Below are positions 45,675 through 56,689 of a DNA stretch of 64,000 nucleotides, piece by piece. The notes under the pieces were generated by a model. That model searched no databases. It saw only the letters and a list, made by a program, of their open reading frames with translations, and had not been told where the DNA came from. Within the stretch, counting starts at the first letter, position 1, and each line of letters begins with the position of its first letter. Position numbers and translations under genes: made by a program. The stretch is from Narthecium ossifragum (lineage: Eukaryota; Streptophyta; Magnoliopsida; Dioscoreales; Nartheciaceae). Where the stretch lies: contig OY986971.1 in the NCBI GenBank assembly GCA_963920575.1, positions 18,962,492 to 19,026,491 of the forward strand, given 5' to 3'.

Positions 45675-48104
45675 TGTGAGGACCCGTACCTCCAACCTGA
45701 TCCGACCGTATTAGGTTGAGGGTCTGGGTTTGTGGTTTGGCTCGGTTGGCCTTGGGATGCGATCGGTTGATCGCATCGCTGTTTTTGACCCCAGTGGCAT
45801 TTTGGTTAATATGGTCCCTGGTGGTCAGTTTCACACCCGCGTTGCACACATGGCCTTTGATTGATGTATGTGTTTGATTAGAACCTTTAGGGCGCTTCCG
45901 ATCGAAAGATCGGAGCTCGATCGGGAGAGATCGAATCGAACGGCTGTGATGGATTCCAGCTTTCTATTTAAGCTCTTCTCCTTTCTCCCTCTTTTTTTTT
46001 TCTTCTTCTCCTGTCATTCTCCTTCTCTCTCTCTCCAACCGGCGGTGCTAGGGCTTTGGAGGCGTGCCTTTGGAGGAGCGGATTCCGGCGATCAGAGTTG
46101 GGGGATGCGTGGAGGAGCTGCCCTGCTTGTTCAAGTAGGTGTTTCTACCTCGATCTTAGGATCGGGTTCTCCTAGGATAGGTTTAATGCCTTTGCACTGT
46201 AGGAGTACTTCTTAGAATGCTATGTAGCTCTTTGTGCATGTAATGTGAATGATTTGAAGTATTTCTATCTCGCGATTTCTGTATTCCAATGGCTGGTTTT
46301 CGTATTATCGCCATTTATCGGTTTTCGGCCATTTTAACCTAAATTGGTGATTTAACCGTCAAAAACATGATTTCTTCGCACCATTGGATTCCCCATCATC
46401 TTTTATGAATGCTTGCAAAATCTCATTGTTTTCCAACTTGATTTGATCCTTGAAATCCAAGAAATTAGATTTCCGGCACTGTTCTGATGAACTGTGCCTA
46501 AGGCTCGACGGTCAATCAGTGCATCGACCGTCAAGTATTGATTTGCATCTTTCGAGCCTGACGGTCAACCGTGGCATCGACCGTGGCCTCACGGTCGACC
46601 ATCGGATCGACCGTCAGGCTCTGTCAGGTTTTTGACCTCCCACGGTCGATGCTTGGATCGACCGTGGCCTCACGGTCGACCATCGGATCAACCGTCGCAT
46701 CGTCCGTCAGGCTCTGTTTGATTTCGAGCTTCCCAGGGTCGATGGGTGGATCGACCGTCGCCCTTAAGGTTTTCCTTGTTTGGCCTCACGGTCGACCGCC
46801 GGATCGACCGTGACATCGACCGTGGCCTCACGGTCGACCGTCAGATCGACCGTGGGGCCTTGAACAGTGTTTTCTGGTTTTTCTTGGATGTCTTTCACTT
46901 GGGTTTGATAATTAAACATGTTGGGAGGTTGGTATGAGGTTTTCATGGAGTTTTCAAGGGATTTCCATTGAGATTAAGGATTGAATCGGATGTTGATTTC
47001 CTTTGAATAAATTGATGATGTGGCTTGCTTTTAAATACATGTGTGGTCGGTATTCAATTGCTTATTTGTTTGTCTAACCATTAGCTAGCTATGAGTGCTA
47101 GCTAATGAGGAATTGTGGAACCTTAGCCTCTTGCCGGCGAGTGCCGAGGGCTATTGTATAACTGTGAACCTATAACTGATGATGTGGCACGTAGAGGCAT
47201 CTAAGGTAGATGTTTGCATAGGTCCACACATTGTGTGCATTAGAGGCTTATGAGGTTAGACGGGCGATGGTTTGGGTCGCCGATCCGAGGCTCTCGGGTA
47301 ACTCGGATCTAGCCTTAGGACCGTGGCTAGGTAGTCAGGATTAGGGTATGATCTTGTATCAACGAATCTCTTGTTAGTGAGGATTTGCGATAGTTGACTC
47401 TGATCAGTGTTTGAGGTTTAGAGGTCGTGTTTTTTTCCAAAGCCAAGTGCTAAGGATGAATGTTGGTGCGTTCCCAACGTGGTTCCCCAAGGGTTGGTAT
47501 TCCAGCTTGGGTAAGGGTGATCCTGCATGTTACTGTTCCTTGGCCTCCTGGTCACATGTTCAGGAGAGAGGTTTCATGACAGGAGCCCTTGGGACATCGA
47601 CAAGGTTGTGGGACCCGTGACATCCGTTAGACTTGAGCGGGGAGACAACACTGTTGTTGTTTTCATTCCTTCAGTGTGTCGTAGAGTAGAACCCTACTGA
47701 GCTTATCGCTCACTCCTACCCGGGCTGTGTTTGCAGGTGCAGGCGCCAGTTCTTCTTCAGTAGAGCCGGCGAGATCAGCTTTTGGCGGCGCGACTACATC
47801 CAGAGGTGCTTGAGGTTGTTGGAGGTCGATTGTTGTACTTTGGCAGTTTTGTAAATTGTAAACATATTTGAGGACTTTTGGGATTATTTGTGTAATATCT
47901 TTTCCTTGGAGGACTTTGTATCAAATCTTGTATCAGTACAATTTGATGTATATATATGAATTGAATTACTGTTTCAACTCTGAAATATAAATTGTTTTAA
48001 GTTTATCCGTCTTTTCTGCTTTGTATCGCGCCACTTGGAGATGAATAGTGTAGGTTTCCCCTCACGCCTCGACTCGGATGGGTTTTCTGGGTCGGGGTGT
48101 GACA
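45675..48104 (+). mobile_element. Family X LTR copy X6, complete
   Basis: 2430 bp, TGTGAGGACC to GGGTGTGACA, in L6 with flanks TCGTT (45670-45674) and GCGTT (48105-48109), a TSD with one change. An inverted repeat GCGATC-ggtt-GATCGC is near 45760, TATA-like ctatttaa at about 45964, CT-rich leader to 46040. A GGTCGACC array lies at 46504-46855 as in X7, and the conserved block at 47681-47760. Confidence 0.92.
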
Positions 48105-49334
48105 GCGTTCTTCCGGTATGATGATCCGTTCGATCACGGTCTTCACCAAGTACCCTCAATTAACCTTAGCTAATGAACCCATAACTAAGTGTTAATCAAG
48201 AATCCATTAAGCTCTGAAGAAAAAATTATGAACCAAGAGTTGTCTTAGCTTGAACCCGGCCTTGACATAAACTCATTCATTCATAGATCCTGCAAGATTA
48301 GGGAATGAACCATCGCCCAATCTCATATAAAACAATTAATAATACTTCTATTGGCTAGATAAAGGTATTTAAGATCTACGTTATAATAATGAATGAGACA
48401 AGGAAAATAAACTGATTAAATATTCATGATCTAATAACATAGAATGATTCAGTTAGGGCTACATCGGTTCTTTAGCAAAGGGATTAGCCACTCATGTTCA
48501 TCATAAAAACAACCAAGATATTCATAAGAAAGATAAGAAAGAAAAACCCTAGATCTTCGTGTGGTCTTCTCCCCTCTTTCCGGCCTCCAAAACTCCTTCA
48601 ATAGTGCTGGCCGACCCCCCTCTTTATGTCTTGGACGACTTCCTTAAATATGGGTAAGAAACCCTAACTTTACTTCAGCCTTCGGATTAAATCTGGTACG
48701 TTCGTTTTCAGGTCGTCGGACAAGAGATCGATCTTCTTAAGGATAAAGATCAATCTTCTTTCTAATCTCAATTTTCGTAATCTGGTTCGCCCCGACTAAG
48801 ATCGATCTTTTTTGGGAAAGGATCGATCTTATTTCTCCGTAGACTGGGTCACTTACAGATCGTGCAGGTTCAGATCGATCTTGTTTTGGGAAATGATCGA
48901 TCTTCTTATAATTGGTCCTCTGTCAACTCTCTTTCAGCGTCTGAGCACAAAAAGAGATCGATCTTCTTTGGCATCCGATCGATCTTCTTCTTCCGTAGTT
49001 GCTTGCTCCTGCATCTCTCGTACTAAAAATAGCATATCTTCTTGTAGGAAACTCCAAATCATGAATCGTAAAATTCTCCAGAAACTAGATTTTAAGAGCT
49101 TTTCAGCCATGGATAGAAGATTATCTGATTCATTCTGAGCAGGTACAGATTTGATGTTGAATTTGACATATCTTTGCTTCTTTAGCTCCACTTTCCTGCA
49201 TATTCCAAATAACTTTGTGAAGCAACATATAAGTATAAAAATAGAACGAAAAATACTAATTAAGGATGAAAAATCCAGTAATTAAACTAGTTATAAGGCT
49301 ATTCAGAGTGCACTTTCATGCACTCATCACTGCA

Positions 49335-50102
49335 TTGCTTCTTTACATGGCCTACTTTGCCACGGTAATAGCAAGTGACACTTTTTCTTCTCTCTTGGTT
49401 CATTGCCATCATAGATTCTGAATCTATCTGCCTTGCTCCAGCGGTCTTCCGTCTGGTCTATTCGTTCAGCAAATAGCCTGTAACTTGGCTCAGAGATACT
49501 GCTCCGTCAGGCACTGAGTTGCTGAGCGAGGCTACCAGACTCTCCCAAGAATCTGGCAAAGAGCTTAGCAGGAGAGATGCCTTCATGTCGTTATCCAAAA
49601 CCATCTTCATGGTTGCAAGTTGATTGACGATGCTCTGAAACTCATTCAGGTGCTCGGCTATTGACCGTCCATCTAGGTGCTTTAGATTCACGAGCTGTCG
49701 GATCAAGAACGTTCTGTTTCCAACAGACTTCCTCTCGTAAAGCTCATGAAGCTTCTCCCAAAGATCTTTGGATGTCTTCGTCGACACGTGGTGGTAGACG
49801 CAATCTTCCAAACACTATCGGATAGTTGCCAAGGCCGTCCTGTCAAGCTTGTTCCATTCTCCTTCCTCCATCTCTTTAGGCTTCTTTTCTATTCCATGCA
49901 GAGGCTTGTAGAGATCCCTGCAGAATAAAAGATCCGCCATCTTTGTCTTTCATAGGTTCCAGTTGTTTCCGTTGAGTAAAACCATCCGTCCAACATCGAT
50001 ATCCATCTCGCTTCTACCAGAATCCAACCCAGATGCTTCAGATCTTGATTAGGGACTTAGAATCTTGATCAGAGATTCGATTCCCCTAATCTTGGAACCT
50101 CG
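49335..50102 (-). pseudogene. Copia E gag (UBN2-type) with altered zinc knuckle
   Basis: After the primer-binding site the minus-strand frame reads NGNNWNLWKTKMADLL (copia gag start), then the UBN2 domain KDLWEKLHELYERKSVGNR, LVNLKHLDGRSIAEHLNEF, LLSSLPDSWESLVASLSNS. A stop near 49812 and one near 49457 break the frame. The zinc knuckle reads CYYRGKVGHVKKQC, so the second Cys of CCHC is Arg. L6 splits the frame just after the knuckle; it continues at about 44590 with RKYKKDVRDGKVDDGEDES and ends without reaching a protease. Confidence 0.85.
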
Positions 50103-53100
50103 GCTCTGATACCACTTGTTGGGAATCTGAGGGGTCCCGACGATGCCGGAGATACGCCAAATAATGACGGGGATGTCGCAGCGGAAGAGAAACAATCAAA
50201 CCACAAAGAAAAGAAAATAGTGGAGACAAGGATTTACGTGGAAAAACCTACCAGTAACAACTGGAAGGAAAAAACCATGGGCAACAGAGAAAATCTTCAC
50301 TATGAGAGAGAGATTACAAAGCCCAAACCTTAACAGAGATAAAGAGATCTCTATCTAGGGTTACCTACTCTCACACCTCTCACAATCCTCTCAACCACAC
50401 AAAAGAAACCCTAGAAGCACTCTATTTATAGCCTCCAAAGAGTACAAATCCGGATTAGATCTGAGCCATCGGATTTGCCATCCAATAGGAAAGGATCGAT
50501 TCTATTGAAAGGGAAAGATTGATCCTTGTATGCTCGAGGTCGATGGATTCGAAAACCCCGAAGAAGATCGATCCTATTATATAGGAGAGATCGATCCTTT
50601 ATATCCGGGCTTCCTAAAAATCTCAGCATCCCGAAGAGGATCGATCCTACCTTGATCTTTACAAAAGAGTGCCCTCTGTCTCTTTTGTTTACAAAGTAAG
50701 ATCAATCCTCTATTCCATTGAAGATCGATCCTATATATCCGTAGAGCTGCTACCACCTGAAGAGAATCGATCACATGGAGAGAAGGGTCGATCCTCTGAT
50801 AAAGTGCTCTCTGTCTGGAATAATGCAAAGAAAGATCGATCATTTAGACTATAAATGATCGATCCTTTTCTTGCTGCCGTCATCCTCATGAGAGGAAAAG
50901 TCAACACCCTCTCCTCAGATCCGGCTAGAGCTTCTCTCCCGCGAGCTCTATCTCTCCCGAGAACCCTAGATCCGAGATCCTCTCCGCCGATCTCCCTTCT
51001 CCGGAGCTTCTTCTCCGCCGTCATCCACCATCGCTCCTCTCCGAGGTCGTCCTCACCCCTCTCGAGCTGTGGAACCCCTTCTCCTCTCGGATCCGACACT
51101 CTCTTCCTCGCCGATCAATGAGCTCCACCGGCCACTTCGCGTCACCTCTCCACCGCCGCCAAGCTCCAGCGCCTGGAACAACGTCGGGAAGATCCGATCC
51201 GACCTTCCCTCTTCTTCTCCGAGCTCTGAGGTAGGGTTCCCACCTAGCTCTTTGATTGCTTCTCTTCTAGATTGCTCTGTGATGCATGTTCTTCATCTGG
51301 TAGATGCTTCTTAGGATTTGATTGTGATTTAATTGGGTTTTTAAGCATGTCTTTCCCGGATTTTCGTCGATGCTCTGTTCTTCGATGAACAGTCACGTTC
51401 AAGCCCGATTGGTGAGCTGTGTGAGCATGATCTCGTGAAACTTGCAAGATGAAAGTTTTAGATCATCGAGTTCTTTTTCGACTGCCGCTGGTTTCGTGAT
51501 TTATATACGATATTTGGAGAATTGTTTCCTAAATTGTTGCGAAACAGAGATTAAGAAATTGATTAGTAAAATTTGTGGAAATTAGACATCAATTAGATCC
51601 GATACTTGGGCTGCATGTTTCTACTATGCTAATATACATTTGCCCAAGTTTAATTTCCAATTCGACGTCGTTTGGACATCGAATTGATAAGATTTCATTG
51701 CCTCTAACAAGGGTTTAATATAGAAATCCGGAATTTGGCTTTTGGTGGTTTTTAGACGATTAATTGTTTGATGCCGGCATGTTTAGTTAGCTATAAATCA
51801 TTCTTGTTCAATTAGCAACTAATTGCATGTCATCCTTATTTACATCGTATAGTGTACATGTATCCTTAGCTTGTGGTTGAACCAAGGGAGTCACACCCCT
51901 TGGGATGTTTAGATAATTAAACGGGCCGAAGGTGTGCCCTAGATTATATACACTATATTTATTGTTGTTTTTGTGATTGTGTGGTCGGGGGTGTACCCAG
52001 TTGTAGAAATTGCGGTTGACGGCTGTGGATGTCGTTGTAATGCCGAAATTTAGATTGAATTGTATAGTTGCTTGTTTACGGCCTGTGTTGCCGTTATTTG
52101 TGTTAGACAGATCTTTATTTGATGTAGACCCATGCTATGCTTACCCTTCGGCAAGCTTCATGCTTCGCCTAGCCCGTATATGTTGCTCGACATATTATTG
52201 CATGTCTGAATTCCTCTTGATGTGTGTGTGAGCATTGCATGCATTTGATTGCATTAGAAGCATCAGGCTAGTTGGTAGGCAATGGATTCGATCGTCCATC
52301 CGGGGTTCTCGGATAGCTCGGATCTAGCCCGAGGACCGGGGTTCGGGTAGTCGAGGATTAGAACGTGATTGTCATCAATGATTATGTTTGATATCATTAG
52401 AGGATTATTAGGTAGTCGGACTGGAATATTATATTGTTATTGAGGTTTAATGGTCGTGTCGGTTCTCCAAGGCCAAGTGCTAAGGATGGTTGTTGATGTC
52501 ACTGACGTGTGTCCCAAGTAGTGGTTTCCTGCTGGGTAAAGGGTATTCCTACTAGTTCTGGTTCATTGTTTCGTCCCAGCGTGTTTGGTTGATGTTCCCA
52601 GCGTGGTCGGTTGAGAAGAGTAGGATCCTTTGGGGAATCGATAGGTGTTATGGGACCCCGTGACATCCTTTACACTTAGGCGGAGAAAAGACACTGTTGT
52701 TGCTCCCTTCCTTTCTATGTGACGTAGAATAGCGTAGAACCCTACTGCGCTTTCTTGCTCACTCCTACCTGGGTTGCATCGGCGATGCAGGTCGAAGCAG
52801 TCTTTTCCTTTCATGTGATCTTCTAGGCGTTGGCGCGCCATTCTCGAGGTGATCGTGGACTTGGAGTTTCGAGGAGTACTTGACGATCCTGGAGTTTTCC
52901 CTTTTGTTAATAGTTGTACATTTGCAGTTATATTACATGCATAATTTTCCCTTTTCGAGGATTTGATTGTCTGTATTAAATTATGTAATGAGGGTTGATG
53001 AAAGCATTGTATCAGAACCTGTACTAGATAGTGAAATTTGTGAAAGCAGATTCATATTCATGTTGAATTTTAGAACTGTTAGATTTATCGTCTTTATTTA

Positions 53101-53236
53101 TCGTGAAGATTATAAACTCTACAGTGTTCAAATTGAGAAATACAGGGGAAACTCTCGCCGTTTGTTTTTAGAAATAGTTTTAGGACCCTCATGCCCCGGA
53201 CCGGATGGGTTTTCTGGGTCGGGGTGTGACATGGGG

Positions 53237-53671
53237 TCTCGACTCTGTTGAAGAAGGAGGTCGGTACAGGACAATAGCAGTGACAGGTGCAGGAGGGTGG
53301 ATGTCATCAAGCCGCACACAACGGTAAGAGATCTCTTCTCAAAGTTGAGCATCCCACGTGTCTATCGCGTCCAAGCGACGATGTAACAATTCATTAGCTG
53401 CTCGGAACTCACGATAGATCTCACCCAATGTCGGGTGATCGACAGGACCAAATTCCGGTGTATGTTGTGGTCTAATGGGGTGTGGTTGACGCCGAAGCAT
53501 GCCGGCCTTCCTCATGTGTCCCAGAAACTTGCCCCAGGTGGCGGCACCGAAGCGTGCAAGCCTCAAAGCCTCGGGAGAGACAGTCGGCTCGCCGTCTGGA
53601 ACAAGACCCTGGCAGCGGAGGAAGGCAGAAATGAGATTCGGGTACGGGACCGCCTTATTGTCATAGGTCGG
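53237..53671 (-). pseudogene. Element C additional ORF, C-terminal piece
   Basis: The frame contains LARFGAATWGKFLGHMRKAG, then EFGPVDHPTLGEIYREF and ends WDAQL at a stop near 53339. Joined across X4 (GTCGG duplication) it continues the frame at 56402-56050. It is part of the sense-strand ORF that Athila-like elements carry between pol and the 3' LTR (env-like position). X5 follows at the left. Confidence 0.6.
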
Positions 53672-56049
53672 TGTCGCGCCCCGACCCGCGAAAGCCCAAC
53701 TGGGCCTGGCGACGTGAACCGGAACCTAACTAAATGCGAAAATAATGGCGAGGAGTTCCCTCTAACTTACTGGTTTCACTAAACAGTTCATAAAGCACCC
53801 CTGAATAATACAATAATTTCAAACCTCAACATAAATATTATAATAATCCAAAACCTCAAAGAGGTTACAACAGTTTATACATCATACTCCCGTAGGATGC
53901 TAACTATAACAAAAGTGTAGAAAATGATCACCGATCCTCAGACACCGCTAGACGCCGTCGCGCCACCAAACACCTGCCCGGTAGGGGCCACAGAAGAAGA
54001 ACTGATGCCTGCACCTGCAAAATGCAGCTCGGGTAGGAGTGAGCATAAAGCTCAGTAGGGTTCTACACTACGACACACAGAAGGAAGGGGAACACAAGAG
54101 TGTCGCCCTCAAGTAAGACCTAGGTGTACACAGGGGCCCCATAACCTCACCGCGTGTCCCTGAGGCCCACGATCATGGTCTTCCAGCCGAGCTGGTCACA
54201 TGTCAGGTCACACTCAGCATGCAGGAAACAACACTGCTGGCCCACAAGCAGGGAATGACACTGCAGGCGGGAAAAGGCACCGCTGAGTAGGCAACCCCTC
54301 TACTCAAGGGTCAACGCAGTGGGACACCGGCTACACCTCAGCATCCGACTCAAGGCCGACACGACCTCTATAATCATCAAGCAATATATGTACCAGTCAT
54401 CTAAGCCTATCATCAAGTTTGACTGGACACCACAATTCAAACCTGGACCAGGCTTCCCAACCCCCAGTCCTAATGCTAAATCTGAGCTTCCAGCCTCGGG
54501 ATGGTGACCCACAGATCACCCACGCCCTAACCATGTAACTATTGCACAACAGAGAATGCATGCTATGAGCATACACAAGTAAGAGAAATAGGCATGCAAC
54601 AGTATGATAAGGCAGCATACAAGTTCAACTGGATCGCTTAAGCGGTACTACCAACCGCTGCCAGCCGATCCGCAGTGGGTCTCGACATTACGACCGTCAA
54701 CCGCAGACTCCTACAACGGGAAGCAACCCTGAAAACCTCGATGAACAGTAAAAATATAATATTATATGTTTTGAACATATAATATTATATAAAACACCAA
54801 AAATTCTCTACATAGCAGCTAGTTGACTCCGTCAATCCGACCTCCAAACGACGTCGGATTTGAGTTCCAACTCAGATTTTAGTAGAGCCATATGCTGGAA
54901 TCAACATATCCAAAATCTGGAAACATCCAACGGCTGGATTAACGGGAAAACACTAATCAAAACCGCTAATCAAAACTAACTTACCATTGCTTGCTGCAAG
55001 GCAGCCCACCAGTGCGAAATCCATAACCAATCGTAAGAAAATCAGAAAATTATGAAATCAGTTGGGTCTGAGAGTAGACTTAAAGATCTACAACTCTTAT
55101 GCTCATCACAACCCAAGAAAATACACGTACCGATCGAAAAACTCGCCGCAAACTGGTTTTTTTTCAAGAACAGCAGAAACCGGAAAATCTGAGACTAAAC
55201 ATGCATAAATCCTACTAAAATCTCAACCAAAGCTTATGAAACTTAAACCATAAATTATACTAAGCAAGAGGCATCCAACAACGTAAAGAACAACAAGATC
55301 TAACGGCTAGATTAAGAGAAACTCAATAAACTAACTTAGGTAGGTAGAAACCTATCGGAAACGCTAATCCTCGGCTGATTCCCCGCTAAACAGCCGCTAA
55401 ACAAGCAACTAAACAACACCAGGGATCTTCCTCACGCCACCACGGATCCAACGAGCCTTCAAGCTCCCAAAACGGTGGCCGGAGGAGGGAGAAAGGAGGA
55501 GAAGAAGGGGCTGCCAGAACAGGGGAAACAGAGCCCGCGGGAAGAAGAAGAAGGAAGGAAGGAGGGGAAAGAGAAGAGGAAGAGAAGAGGAAGAAGAGTG
55601 AGGGGGAAGGCCGGGGAAGGAGGGGAAAAGGGGGAGGAGAGGAGAGGAAGTCCTCTCTCCCTCTGACAGTGGAGGGCGACGGCCACGACGGCCGTCCTCT
55701 CAAGCTCAATCGCCAGGACTTTCTGGCATAGAAGGATCGATCTTCTTCTCAAAGAAGAAGAAGATCGATCTTCTTATCAAGAAAGATTGATCTTCTAGCA
55801 AGGAAGATCGATACCCTTTGCCCAGAAAGCCAAACTTGGGCTAAGACACGAGCCCAAGCCCGGATCTTCCAATCCCAGGTCCACCTAACCATTCTAATCA
55901 AACACTAACACAAATAAGGTCAGTGTGTGCATTCGCGGGTGTGAAACAAACCGACAAGACGTAATTTACCAAATTGCTCTTGTGGGTTGCAACGAGCTAC
56001 GGGCTCGACCTAGGCGATCGACCCAGGAATGGAGGGACATGTCCTCACA
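53672..56049 (-). mobile_element. Family X LTR copy X4, complete, reverse
   Basis: 2378 bp from TGTCGCGCCCC to TGTCCTCACA with exact GTCGG duplications (53667-53671, 56050-56054) in the element C additional ORF. Purine-rich leader 55480-55650, GATCGATC palindromes at 55735-55812, AT-rich hairpin at about 54751-54790, conserved block at 53965-54075. Confidence 0.92.
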
Positions 56050-56689
56050 GTCGGTCTCTTGTCCCGCACCACAACTTGGTAGTACAGGGCCATAACCTCA
56101 ATGAGCTGCTGGGGCAAGCGAATTGCCCAATCCTTGGCCAGCAACCACAAAGTGCATAGCCAATTGCCAGAGCGATATTGATCGTGGCGGCACTGGTATA
56201 CGTTCCGGTGAAGGATATCATCGATCAACCACAAGTGGGCTGGCAGCTCGGCACGAGTGAAAGTGCCCTTGCTCGTGCGACCTGGGTGGAGGAGGACGTG
56301 AGGAACGGAGTCGTGAACGTACACCTCCTCGGGTCGAGGTTTGTGAGGACCTGGGCAACGGGAAGGGATTGCCAAAACTTGATAGATAGGCTTGGCATTC
56401 AAGGTGACCTATGTACCGTCGATCGTGGATGTGAAGCCAAGGGCTGGGTAGCGCACATCAACGGCCTCATCTCGCCTATCTCCATAGAGGATGGCCTTCA
56501 TGTTCTGGTAGAACATGCAAACCAACCATTGGTACACCGTGGTGGACTGAGTGCAGATGGGTAACAAGCCACAACGCTCGAGGATGAAGATAGAGTCATG
56601 TGCATGGCCTACTGTTCGGAAATAATCGATGTCAAATGTAAACTCAAGGTTTACCTCCCGCTGCTATCGCGGTTGGAGACCTCGGACGA
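56050..56689 (-). pseudogene. Element C additional ORF, resembling the plant transposon protein domain PF20167
   Basis: Sense translation gives FDIDYFRTVGHAHDSIF, then VPHVLLHPGRTSKGTFTRAE, LPAHLWLIDDILHRNVYQC and LLAKDWAIRLPQQLIEVMAL. The TRAELPAHLWLIDDIL-type core recalls the 'putative plant transposon protein' domain found in Athila-type elements; the assignment is by memory of the family, not a search. In-frame stops occur near 56430 and 56665. Its N-terminal part was separated by insertion of element B at 56690. Function of this ORF in the family is unknown. Confidence 0.55.

Larger units (their letters stand above)
44596..49329 (-). mobile_element. LTR L6, solo, Athila-type (B family), carrying X6 and a foreign insert
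   Basis: On the plus strand it runs from TGATGAATAAATTT to CACTCATCA with exact CTGCA duplications (44591-44595, 49330-49334) inside copia E gag. Its left end matches L7 (ttttatatctcgcaagtata). Relative to L7 it holds two extra segments: 44718-45503 (unidentified) and X6 (45675-48104). GATCGATC pairs lie at 48726/48748, 48800/48821, 48873/48895 and 48956/48978. Confidence 0.9.
43343..50906 (-). mobile_element. Copia element E: two LTRs, gag only, non-autonomous
   Basis: Two LTRs (43343-44120, 778 bp; 50117-50906, 790 bp) in the same orientation, TGTTGGGAA to AAAGTCAACA, are flanked by exact CCCTC duplications (43338-43342, 50907-50911). The primer-binding site on the minus strand is TGGTATCAGAGC (50103-50114), complementary to initiator tRNA-Met. 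A polypurine tract GGATGGGGGAG precedes the 3' LTR. After removing L6, only about 1.26 kb lies between the LTRs: gag and short 3' sequence, no protease, integrase or RT. It must have depended on another element's enzymes. The LTRs differ at about 8 of the first ~110 positions by eye, so insertion is not recent. Confidence 0.92.
42837..53231 (+). mobile_element. Family X LTR copy X5, carrying nested copia element E
   Basis: It starts TGTGAGGGCC and ends GGGTGTGACA, with exact TGGGG duplications at 42832-42836 and 53232-53236 inside element C. Copia E (43343-50906) sits in its leader. Without E the unit is about 2.8 kb. It carries a perfect 20-bp palindrome at 43152-43171 and a (CT)n leader at 43173-43208. 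The conserved family X block is at about 52720-52800. It belongs with X3 as a subgroup. Confidence 0.9.
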
